Assembly (NCBI GenBank): GCA_964035545.1
Contig: OZ037773.1
Span: 9,078,751 to 9,142,750, forward strand
DNA: 64,000 nucleotides
From: Bugula neritina
Lineage: Eukaryota > Bryozoa > Gymnolaemata > Cheilostomatida > Bugulidae
Direction of reading: 5' to 3'
Both the position numbers and the translations under genes were made by a program. A model generated the notes under the pieces. That model saw nothing but the letters and a program-made list of their open reading frames with translations. It had not been told where the DNA came from and did no database searches. Position 1 is the first letter of the stretch, and every line of letters begins with the position of its first letter. Below are positions 35,201 to 47,551 of the stretch, in pieces.

Positions 35201-37487
35201 TTTCAGCTGGCATTCACTCAATCGAGATATGGATGGGACGTTGTGTTGGAGTCCGAACTGACCAACCAACTAGAACTATTTCTGGTGACTTCAACTCCCC
35301 TTCACGCCTGCATATAGAGGAAGTGAGAAGAGACCATGCTGTTGATGGAGGTACAGTAATATTGTGATAAATCACAAAATGGTATGACAGGTGTTTGTAA
35401 TATTTTATATGGGATTGTAATATAATTCAAGTGCTGAAACATATCCCTGTGTCATGCTACACAGAACTTAACTATACAATAAATAGCAAATTGCCATTTA
35501 GCTATACAATAAACAGCAAATTTTTATCTAGCTGTGCAAAAACCAAAAAATTGCCATTTGCTATCCAAAAAGGGTTTGATACATATAATACATAGAATTA
35601 GCCTTATTTCTACTTTTCCAGCTTCTGTAGTTGATCTGCCTTTTGTACAATGCGCTCTACTGGTTGCAGTTTCGTCCAAAGCTGAGACTTACAGAAGCCA
35701 CACAGGAAAGATATTCAGACACTTTTGGCTCTGGTCTCTACCGCATTTTGGAAATCAGGGAGAGATTGCATCTTTGACATACTACAAAGAGTTTGGCGAT
35801 ACCGCATTGAGGTTGACGGCCAGTGGCGTCCACAAAATAGAGAGTATCGTTGGAAACGGACTCTGTGGAAGATGGTAAGCTGGTATAGAGAAAGGGGAGG
35901 AGGGGAGAGGGAGGAGGGGGAGAGAATGGAGGAGAGGGGGAGGCAGAGGGGGATGAGTCTATTTGAATATTAGCTCTTTAATTTATTTTCTGTTATATAT
36001 TAAAAATCCTTGTTAATTATAGAACTTTAAACAAACTACATTTGAACAAAGGTATACAGACTCAAAGTTTTAAGGTGATAATCATATTGATTTAAGCTTA
36101 GCATGACACATGCAATGCTTGCTTTTTACTTCCTTCAACATTGCCACAATTTGATATATGAAATAATAAATGTTTTATCACTTTCCATGCAATTAGAGCA
36201 GTTATGAGATGTAGGACTACACATCTGATAGTAAAATTCTGAGCTTCACTATAGTTGCATCTAAAACTAAGTTAAATATTGCTTCAAACTCCTTCAATAT
36301 ACTATAACATTTTTTGTTAACATTGTGACTATGACAGCAACTAAAACTTTAACTCTAGAATGTTACTGACGTGACGCTCAATGTTTTATTCATAACACAA
36401 CATATTTTTATTATATTTATAATTTGATACTAGTCAAAAACAATTGGCTATACTAACTAATTTTGTGGATTGTTTATGCATGTGTTTTTATTTTATTTAT
36501 GTTAGACAAGAAAATCTACAATAAAATTGACAATTTTAAATTTTGGCAACTATTCAACCATTTTGTACTTTAAAATTTATTTTTATTCCTCCAAACCCTC
36601 ATTTTTGCAATATATATTAAAGCTGTTATAACATTATATATAAAAAGAAGGAATTATCTATGTATATCTACGTATAAAAACATTGTGTTTAATTAATTGT
36701 TCAACATTTACTTGACAATTAGTTACAGTTTAAAATCTCTGTAATACTTTCATAAATTATACTTATTGATTACAGTTTTCATATAAATTATAATAATTTA
36801 TTATGCTTGTATTTAGGTATTTTATGATAGATGGATCTGAGTGCACAACTCCCGGTAGAATTGAGGGAGTGACCTTTATTAAAGCTAACACCAACTACCA
36901 CCACCCCAAACAAGGTGAGTGTTTCTACCAGATGATGTATAAAGATTACATATGAATGGGCATACAACTCCATAGCAGTATATGTCACTATGTTTCCAAG
37001 CTTTGCATTATAAGAATGAAATTTTTATTCGATGCATGTTGGGAAAGAGTTGCATTGAATGAAACTAGAACCATAAGTTCATGCAAGCCGAAACCACAAA
37101 TTCATCGTAAGAGCATCCATTCCCAAAATGCGAAGAAATGGAACGTGTTCTTGTTACGCTATGTATACTACAGATACTATAATTTGCGTATTTTTACTGA
37201 ATATTAATAGTATTGTAATTTCTCAATAGTTTTAATTGTGACTTATGTATAGCAACATTGCAGTGAGCGGAATATGTCTGGACATACCAAGAGGAGACCA
37301 CATGGTATCCTACATGGCTATCGGTTGCTTAAACCAAGACATGGCAATGTTCTACACTGGATTTGCCAGCTCCTTCCATATATTTGTGGAGGAGTTGAGA
37401 ATTGAGTCTTCTACGATATGTTCTGGTCTCCCCGTCAACTGTGATATACCTCTACTGCCCCCTGACCTAGCTTCTTACCTGGACTAG
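29226..37487 (+). CDS. Secreted apple-like plus triple CTHRC1-domain protein, complete (14 exons, 658 aa)
   Basis: Exons are 29226-29301, 29765-29932, 30171-30271, 30595-30685, 31477-31577, 32358-32556, 32953-33114, 34204-34316, 34742-34848, 34979-35088, 35177-35350, 35622-35874, 36817-36914 and 37264-37487. All have GT-AG borders and join in frame (1977 nt with stop). Residues 1-22 form a signal peptide (KILWLKLLLLCLQSGFAVC). Next come an apple/PAN-like module (about 26-115), a five-Cys module (116-145) and three CTHRC1-type domains (about 146-299, 300-467, 468-640). Each CTHRC1 repeat carries RWY-x3-(N/D)G-x-EC and then GxC before a G-rich IEIW-like strand. Vertebrate CTHRC1 has one such domain behind a short collagen stretch and is a secreted modulator of matrix and Wnt/PCP signalling. 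Here no collagen repeat is present. The function is inferred only as extracellular. A tandem paralogue starts at 56104. Confidence 0.88.
29405..29575. repeat. ATAATATA microsatellite in intron 1
   Basis: TATAATATAATACAATGCAA-type short repeats lie about 100 bp after exon 1. The Tyr/Ile-rich minus-strand frames across it are artefacts. Confidence 0.9.
29765..30271 (+). CDS. Apple/PAN-like module, exons 2-3
   Basis: The Cys pattern LAECVTNCMMSYPVKCNSAF...LCYEMN matches the core of apple/PAN modules (ExC-x3-C, then C, then C-x-L-like). The paralogue has the same pattern: VECTVECWKSFPFQCNAVF...TCYELN. Such modules bind proteins or sugars in secreted proteins. The match is by eye, so a related Cys-rich fold is possible. 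Confidence 0.55.
30595..30685 (+). CDS. Small five-Cys module, exon 4
   Basis: KGDCGGGQCPDNQVCMVGC plus a final Cys, encoded in one 91-bp exon of identical length in the paralogue. The fold is not recognised. A second acceptor CACAG|AGT at 30574 would add seven in-frame residues (SNINLLQ). Confidence 0.75.
30800..31320. repeat. CACTA/CACTG pentamer array in intron 4
   Basis: About 25 copies of the pentamer CACTA (30880-31012) and about 19 copies of CACTG (31157-31253). They are separated by a ~70-bp block (CAGTTGCACTATACTATATA, TACCACAGTACACTACACTG) that occurs three times. The long Thr/His/Tyr frames here are artefacts of a 5-bp period without stop codons. Confidence 0.95.
31477..33114 (+). 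CDS. CTHRC1-type domain 1, exons 5-7
   Basis: The residues RHYWSDEV, NSGLRVSINMIV, CSRWYLNFNGDECRNPATIE and IDGTCYGI, then GWNSARTMVMMEV, follow the CTHRC1 C-terminal domain in order. In human CTHRC1 the same positions carry SALRV, CQRWYFTFNGAEC, VEGLCEGI and GWNSVSRIIIEE. The introns are phase 0 after VIM and phase 1 before DGTC. Unlike domains 2 and 3, no intron splits RW|Y. Confidence 0.85.
33608..33930. repeat. Minisatellite in intron 7
   Basis: About 15 short units built from CATGTGTCAACCTTGTTACA and GACACATGTCAGCCTGGTGA. Parts are self-complementary (CATGTGTCA / TGACACATG), so transcripts could form hairpins. Confidence 0.85.
34204..35350 (+). CDS. CTHRC1-type domain 2, exons 8-11
   Basis: CPQLNVFNYDYQVW opens the domain (compare the human QCSWSSLNYGIDLG). 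Then follow DDTSLRIKYSAVTTV, CARWYVKINGAECTPTLDYI, AEGICDN, IHSIEIWMGRC and SRLHIEEV. The introns are phase 0 after LLIN, phase 2 within RW|Y and phase 1 before AEGIC. Confidence 0.85.
34394..34598. repeat. 21-bp minisatellite in intron 8
   Basis: About ten copies of TTGTATGCAGTAGAGTTAGT with 15-bp shortened forms. Each unit contains a pyrimidine-T-rich ATGCAG that resembles a weak 3' splice acceptor in the sense direction. Confidence 0.9.
35622..37487 (+). CDS. CTHRC1-type domain 3 and C-terminal tail, exons 12-14
   Basis: The domain reads FRHFWLWSLPHFGNQGEIAS, GDTALRLTASGV, CGRWYFMIDGSECTTPGRIE and VSGICLDIPRGD, ending in SSFHIFVEELRIE. A short tail with two Cys (SSTICSGLPVNCDIPLLPPD) follows before the stop. 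The phase 0 intron seen in domains 1 and 2 is absent, so exon 12 is one 253-bp exon. The RW|Y phase 2 and the GIC phase 1 introns are kept. Intron 12 (35875-36816) begins with a GA-rich stretch (35885-35955) and otherwise shows nothing notable. Confidence 0.85.
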
Positions 37488-40229
<2,742 letters not shown>

Positions 40230-40230
<1 letters not shown>

Positions 40231-40345
40231 TTAAATGTGGTTTCATAGGGGGCTGCTCATAGGGGGCTTATATGCATTTGGTATATTTCGATACCATAGG
40301 GGGCCTATAAACAGAGCCCCCTCTGTTATCAGAATATATCATATT
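40230..40345. repeat. GGGGGC hairpin element, copy 1
   Basis: GATACCATAGGGGGC (40290-40304) pairs imperfectly with GCCCCCTCTGTTATC (40316-40330), and the pairing continues outward over about 10 more bp. Upstream, CATAGGGGGCTGCTCATAGG (40245-40264) reappears in inverted orientation near 55980. Confidence 0.65.
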
Positions 40346-43300
40346 ATTTTTACTTTGAAATTGTCTTCTCATTTTTACTTTTTGAGTAATAAAAGCTATA
40401 TTACATTTGTACTATGCAAAGTATAGAAACTCAATTGGCTTTGTTCTACTTTGTCTGCTATAATTAATTATCCAACAATTTCAGTTAACAAAAAATTATT
40501 TTTCAACTTTTATTCATACTATGCCATTACTCTCTGTAAGGAACTGATATAGCCATGCATTCAAAATAAAAAAAATTACACTTCAATTTCCTATGTTATG
40601 TATTTCCTTTTTAAAATCGAATAAGGATTTTCATGTCTAATAATTCGAAGTGCACCCTGTATCATCCTCATTACATTTGTTGATGTTTTGCTTATTCTTA
40701 TATTTTGTTTAGGTAATGAAAGTTGTATATATATATTTTTTTATATAAAAGGAAAAGTTCAATTAAATTGAACCAAGTGTATATAGTTTTAAACTGTAAA
40801 AACAAGTACTTTGAAAAAGAAATTGCACGTCATTCAATAAGCAAGTGAAGTAAAATATTGTAATAGCAAAAATAGAATAGCAGTTAGTTGACAAAATACA
40901 GATATAATTAATTAATTAAAAGTTGCCTCAAATTATTATAAGCCTATATTGTATACTTAAAGAATGAATGAAACGTATAATGTATATTTTATTTTAAAAA
41001 TTACTCAATTTGATTGCAGCCAGTTTATACTGTAATATCTAATATCTATAGTATTTTCCTGTATTAAAAAATATGTGTGTTAAGTTCATTTAGCTACCAT
41101 GCATATACCTACTATAATTCGGACAAATAAGCAAGATAAAACTAATTTCTAAACTAGCTATATATTCTAAAGTCTTTTAATAAAAAACAATTGGATAGAT
41201 AGCACCACTATATAGGTATTATACTAAAAAAACGGCCAAGTATGCACTTCTATTTACCAGATGCTAAACGATTTGCTTCAAAGGCTTATTTTTGAAGTTT
41301 TACTAGCTATTCCTTTCATTAAATCAACCGTATAGGTACAGTATTTTGCAGATTTCTTAAAAGTCTGCCTCGGTGATTCTTTGAACAGTTATATAGATAG
41401 CAATTTGAGAGCACTGTTTGTAATCAATCATTAAAGAACACGCAGAACACCATTGCTTTAAACTAATCTTAAGAATATTAGCACATTTTCTGCACTTCAT
41501 CTTCATGATGCATCATATGAGAACAAAATGTCCTACTAATATTTTTGTCATTGCTAATATTATTTGAAGTACTAATGCACAATAGGCTGATAATTTTTTA
41601 ATACTTATTTCAAAATAATTATAGTATTCTATTTGAATTTACATAACAAAGAGACTTGTAATATATGATAAGATTAAACCAATTAGAATATATTTTTCAC
41701 AATCATTTATATCTGAAAATGTACTTTGAACTGTGATTCTTTGCTATAGTGCACACAAAACAGTCGGCTAGTACACTTTCATATGCTCTAAAGTCTATAG
41801 CGATTAACTCAACGCTTCAGTAAAATATATTGAGTTAAAGCTGAATGTAAGGCTACTAATTATATGCTCTTTCTTCTCAAACCCATATCTGAGTTCTTTT
41901 TTTAAATGCTTTACGGAGCACAAATAAGAGCAACCCCTAACTATATCTTTCACAGTTGCTAATATATAAAATAGTGCTTCTTAAAAAACCTGAAGCTATG
42001 TGTACTAAAACAAAATTTGAAAACCATGTTGTCTAGCCTTTTATAAGCTATTGAAACTTTTTGTTGGCTAGAAATGCAGCAGTTACACTACAAATTACTC
42101 TTTAATTGCAATAGCTTCAAAAGAAATATATTAGCAAGCTTCTGAATGTGCCTTGATTTTTTTTTCAATCTTTAGCAGTAACTTTTATAGATTTAATGTT
42201 AACAATTAGTGGTATAATATACAAGCTTCTTCAAAACTGCTCCCAACTCTTAGCAATTGGGCATTTTGTTTGCATGAGCAGACGTTTCAGAACTCGTCTC
42301 TGTTACTGCTTTTACGTACTTTTTATTTAATCTTGTACTGGTAAACTACATTTTCTTACTGGCCTTACCTGGCATAAATATATTGACAATTCAAATATTG
42401 GCACTCAACAATTTGTAAGCTAGGATAGCAGTTTATGCACAATCGCACTATATATGCAACTGGTTCATCTCTCTTTTTGTCCTAATGCTAGAGAGACAAA
42501 TCTAACATAATATTTATGACAAGCACCAGATTTTTTCCTTTTTTGTTTGTTTGGGTATCAGTCTACTACTAGCATTACGACATAGCCTTGTAAACTAAGA
42601 CAAGTAGACAACTTTCCTTCTACAATGTGTAAGTCATCTTCCATTGAAATACAGAATGTTTAATGCATGCTTTATGAACATCAGCAAGACTTTCCTGGTA
42701 CTTTATAGTAATATATTATTAAATTTTTCTTTCAATTATTTTCCGAAACTATTGTGTGTAACACAATGCTACTTTAAATCTTAATTAAACAACTTGGCTA
42801 TATAATTACAGGTTATTAACTAAAGCTTGCCAATTTTCACAAAAGCTAAACTTCAGAATAAGCAATTTTGGCTTGCTTTGTTGATAGCCTACCATGATAG
42901 AGAGCAATCCAGCAAGTTGAGTATGGGGTAAATGTTTCAATTTGTTTTAAGTTTCATCAACAGCTCTTTCAGTAGCTCTTTTCACAAATTGATAGAACAA
43001 AATAATGCAAAATATTGAGGTAGAGATACAAACTGAACAACAATGTATGGTGCTACCATTAAACATGTTTTTACTTTGAGAATATTTTAAAATTGATTTA
43101 TCTTGTAAGAGCAAAATGTAACAGGTATCTAGTCATAAAAAGCAATTTGAATCCTTCGATCTGCAAGCCAGAGTATGGCAAGTAAAGCACCCTGGACTAT
43201 CAATAGGTTACAATTGCTAGATGGTGCTAAATAGTGCTAGTTCTTCATTCTTAAAGCCTAGGGCCTAGAGTAAATAGAACAGCCTACAAACTAATAAATA

Positions 43301-43560
43301 ATTAGGTAACTGACTGAATAGATAGAACAAACACTGCTACACTGCAGGAAAGCTTCAAGTGAAACTACACAGAGAGAAATATTAGTGTTAGAGTGAACAT
43401 AAGCTGACAACTAAAACCTCTCGTTTTTTGGATCCCTAAATTGACCAGCAGTGAATAGAAATTAGTGTCAGGTACTGTTCACAGTGAATAGTATGTTAGA
43501 TCAATGTTGATATAAAGAGTTGTGAAGTTGATTCTTTGTATTTATCACAATGAGCCAAAT
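40346..43560. other. Non-coding spacer
   Basis: AT-rich DNA with many stops in all frames. I recognise no gene or repeat. Confidence 0.5.
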
Positions 43561-43561
43561 T

Positions 43562-43800
43562 ATGTTCAATGGTGATCTTATATATGTTCAATGGTGAGCT
43601 TATATATTTTCAATGGTGATCTTATTTATGCTCAATAGTGATATTATATATGTTCAATGGTGAGCTTGTATATATTCAATGGTGATCTTATTTATGCTCA
43701 GTAGTGATATTATATATGTTTAATGATGATCTTATTTCTGTTCAATGATGATCTTAGATATGCTCAATGCTGAACTAAGTTATATTCAAAGCTGAACTTA
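43562..43800. repeat. ~25-bp minisatellite
   Basis: About nine diverged copies of a unit with TATGTTCAATGGTGATCTTA, in spacer DNA. Confidence 0.85.
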
Positions 43801-44114
43801 TAAATGTTCCATGCTGCTCTAATTTTCGTTGGAAATAAGCTGCTGCAAAAATTATTACTGATCATTCTGAACTAACTTGTCATAACTTTTAACCAGTATG
43901 AGAGTATAGTAATGTGGATTTTATTGTATATGATAGTTGAATATAAGAAATGCAACAAAAAATAATTTCTAAAGATTAAAATAAGAAAAAAAAACATGAA
44001 AATAAACATTTGCAGAATTTTTCTACGACTGTAAATTCAGTTAACTTTTCTCAATATTAGCAGAATCTGCTAAGACCATAGTGTGTGTCATTACATTCTT
44101 GCTCTGTAGTGTAG

Positions 44115-44430
44115 CGTTAACCAAGCAGTTGTGGTGTGTAATGGTTAGCACACCTGTGTGCAAGTCCGAGGTCTGTGATAGTAACCCAAGTACGGGAGGG
44201 GGGAGGGGGAAGTTTTATAACTAATTCCAGTAGTTAGTAAAATGTGGTAGAACTCCGAGAGGAGTTGAGTGGTCAGGGAAGCTTGAAGGAGTAGTATAAA
44301 AAAGGCAGCTGGGTTCTTGAGAAGTGGGTGAGGTGTAGTGTCGAGAGCACCCAGTGAAGCTTGTAATGTAGTGGTGAGTGCGCCTGCTTGCTGGCTGAAG
44401 GTCTCAGCATGATTCAAAGTTTGTAGCGGT
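44115..44430 (+). repeat. tRNA-like SINE-type repeat, probably two units
   Basis: GTGTGTAATGGTTAGCACAC (from about 44131) and AATGTAGTGGTGAGTGCGCC (from about 44366) both resemble the 5' half and A box of a tRNA (TRGYNNARNGG). Each is followed at B-box distance by a weak GGTCT...ATTCAA or TAACCC segment. Neither folds into an intact tRNA by eye, so decayed tRNA-derived SINE copies are more likely than genes. Confidence 0.4.
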
Positions 44431-45491
44431 CAAATTCTTTTTTGTGCTCTTATTCAGCATCTTTGAGTGCATGGTCTTAAAAAATGTTATGGGATCTACA
44501 ACAAAAGATAAAAGTTGGGTAATATTTAAACTGTATTAGTATAAACAGTAAACATTTGGTTAAGATATACAATCACAAGCAGCGTAAATAAATTAAGTTC
44601 AACTTTGAAGAAGCTGAAGTCTAAGGCCAAAACTAATAGTATCAATGATGTTAGCTACGAATCTTTCAGCATATTTTCAGCACCATCGTACCAATCGTTT
44701 GATTCTGAATAACCATACAGGCTTGGGCAAACTTAGGTTGCGTAGTGTTTGGGTTAGTTTGAGCTTATCAAAATTTACTAACAATTTTTGCCATCATTTT
44801 ATTTTACTTTTTTCTTAATTACAAATGCAAGAGCTGTTGGGCATAATTAGTTTAGTTAATAAAAGCTTCTCTGCATTGAAATTATCTCAAATTGTCAGCG
44901 AATCACAATTTAAGCTGGAGTCAGCATTTTATATGGACCCCTCATATCGAGATAACAGATATTGATAAGTTTCAGTATGTCTATAAATTGAAAAACAAAT
45001 AAAGTACTACCAAGAAAAATATTGCTACTTAAACTTGTTTTTATATTTAAATAAAAGAATAAACTGGTGGCATGGAAGTTAATGAAAAATTTTGCCAACT
45101 TTGCCAACTCACCACTAATATTGGCATTTTGGTACTTAGCTATAAAACAAGAAGCTAGCTTGGCAGCTGATTAAGGCTAATAACTACTTGTAGGCTGCTA
45201 AACTGCATTATTAACAATACTTCTACAATGGGGGAGGGAATTCAAATTAATGAATTTAGCACAAATTGCTAGAAGGTGAAGTGGAAATAAAACGCTAAAT
45301 TTTTTGAAAATAGATTGTTACAGGAAAACTTATCAAATTGATATAGGAATAGAGTAGTTTGGGAATTATTAGTCAATGTGGTCTCTTAAAAGTTATGGTT
45401 GCACAAATTCAATTATCTGTCTACAGCAATAGTCATACTGTCATTGTGATATCAAATGACAACGTTAAGCAAATGATTGGGCTTACCTTTT

Positions 45492-45930
45492 GCTGCAATG
45501 ACAACTTCAGTTCCTAACTCTGAAAGAAAGTGATCATCTTCTATCTCTGAGAGGTAGCTGCAATCTTTACCCATGTGATGAAATGATTCAATGTTTTCCA
45601 TGTTGTGGGGTTGTTTGGAATCACAAATTCATTGAATCTCAAAGCACAACCTCTTAGTCTGAGCCTCTGGTGTTCACTATGCCGGCAAAATATTTCTTCT
45701 GTCAATAGACCTGACTGAAAACTATGTGCTGTTATGTAATAACCTTTGCTTTGCTCTGTCACTGCTTGGTAAGCCAGTTTCTTGCCTTTGAATTACAATT
45801 TAAATATTTCCTTACTATAGCTCTGTTATGCAACATCTTCTTTTGTTCCACCGGGTAGTTTACACAAGTTTACACAAGGCTTTTGAAGTGGTTCACCTGA
45901 TCCACAATTGACTATTCAGTAGCTTGTTTC
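45492..45930 (-). pseudogene. Broken coding fragment, family unknown
   Basis: On the minus strand three protein-like stretches follow each other in different frames. An upstream stretch (PVEQKKMLHNRAIVRKYLNC) comes first. Then there is a 70-codon stretch with RHSEHQRLRLRGCALRFNEF. A third has DCSYLSEIEDDHFLSELGTE and ends at 45492 before a donor-like GTAAGC. At least two frame changes separate them. Composition looks coding, unlike the spacer around it. I do not recognise the family. It could be a decayed transposon ORF or a gene relic. Confidence 0.35.
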
Positions 45931-47551
45931 ATTGTTAATTTTAAGCTTCTTGTTTGAAACACATTTGCTGATAACTGAGTACATTGGAGTTTAATGGTGC
46001 ATCTCCCTGATTTCTCTTTTACACACATTTTAAATTAGTTGGCTTTCCTTTCCATGAATGAAATTGACTAGTGAAGCCTAAACTACCCATGCAAGAGATA
46101 CGTGCAGTTGAAATTTTTTGTTGATAAATTCAACTTAAGTCTTTGATAAACGGAGTGGGGCAATTGTTAATAGTAGTCTGGTAACAAGCTATTTGAAAAT
46201 GTCTTGGGTTCAAAAAAATTTCGAAATCATAAACAGCTAGTAGGTTGAAGGAGTTTCATTCCACTTATATGCTCCCAGGTTAGGTTGTATTTTTTGTTTT
46301 GGTACTAAGTATTATATACCTATATACCCTTATATAACTTTCATATCAATTGCTAAACATAAAATAACCATTAATATGATATATTTGCAATAATATTTCA
46401 ATTTTTCCAAATTTGTGTTGAAAAAAAGCATTAAATGCATTAATAATAACATTTTTTCAAAAAACAAAAAATATAGTAAATGCAAAATTAATAGGTTTAT
46501 GCAGAGCAAAGAAATTTATTTGTGTGCCAATTATGAAAAGCAATTGACTCAAATTTATTTAAATACACATATATTTTAATAGTATTCAAATAAATTGCAC
46601 GTAAAATGTATAAATAGTATCTAACTGGGAAGCACCAATTGAAATGACCCAAATGCAGGGTTCAACTCTATCCTAGCTTCCTATAAAGGTTTGTGATCAT
46701 CATTAGTGCACATGTGAACGAACAACGTTGTTAGGTGAACAACTGCCGTTTGTTCCATAATTCTTATGTAAATAAAATTTTGCTTGAACATATGTAGTTG
46801 TAGCATTGATCTCACTTTCTGCTCCTATCAACTACTGTTTAGCTTGATTCAGACCTAGGGATGATGATTACGTAATACTTGTGAAAAGTAGCATTGACTT
46901 AACAACTAAGTGGTTTCAGAGCTACTACAAAATATTTTTCAGCTTACACTAACCGGATTAATTTTCAATTTCATCAAAATAAATGCAGGTCTAACAACTA
47001 TTAGAGGTGTGGTGCAGGCTATACCAACAATAAAAGGCTCTTTGAACAACTTTAGTGCAAGCGCTGCACTAATATTTCTCTCTGTGTATTAGAAACAATA
47101 TAACAGTTGTTCTTTCCACAACTGAAATGTTAATTTAACTAAAGAAAACTTTTTTTGATATAAAATACAAAATTATACAACTTTTCATGATTTATTCTGT
47201 ACTTTATGATTAGTTTTGCAAAATAAATGGCTTGCTCTATGTTTCATTATAATTTAGCCAGAGCTGCACAGCAACATCAAACAGTTTTACAAAATGCAAT
47301 TTATCTTCGTTAAAAAGATTTCTTGCTGGTATGAAGTTTCAGCAAGTTGAAAAAATGTGTTTAAAGTTTACATTAGTTAGGTATAATATTAATTCTTTGG
47401 GGAATTGCCAGCAAAATTGCTTCAAACTTCATGTCCTATGTTATACTTATTGTAGTTGTTGTTGTCCTTATGTAGCCCTTTGTGTATCTCTATAAGGTTG
47501 GAGCCTGTTATTAGCTTTATAATGAAAGCCATTACCTCTAAAATTACTTAG
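45931..47551. other. Non-coding spacer
   Basis: AT-rich, no gene or repeat recognised. A 60-codon frame at 46910-47092 looks random. Confidence 0.45.

Noticed and set aside
44131-44200. Intact tRNA gene
   Set aside because: An A-box-like segment is present, but no full cloverleaf with an acceptor stem can be drawn. Better explained as a tRNA-derived repeat.
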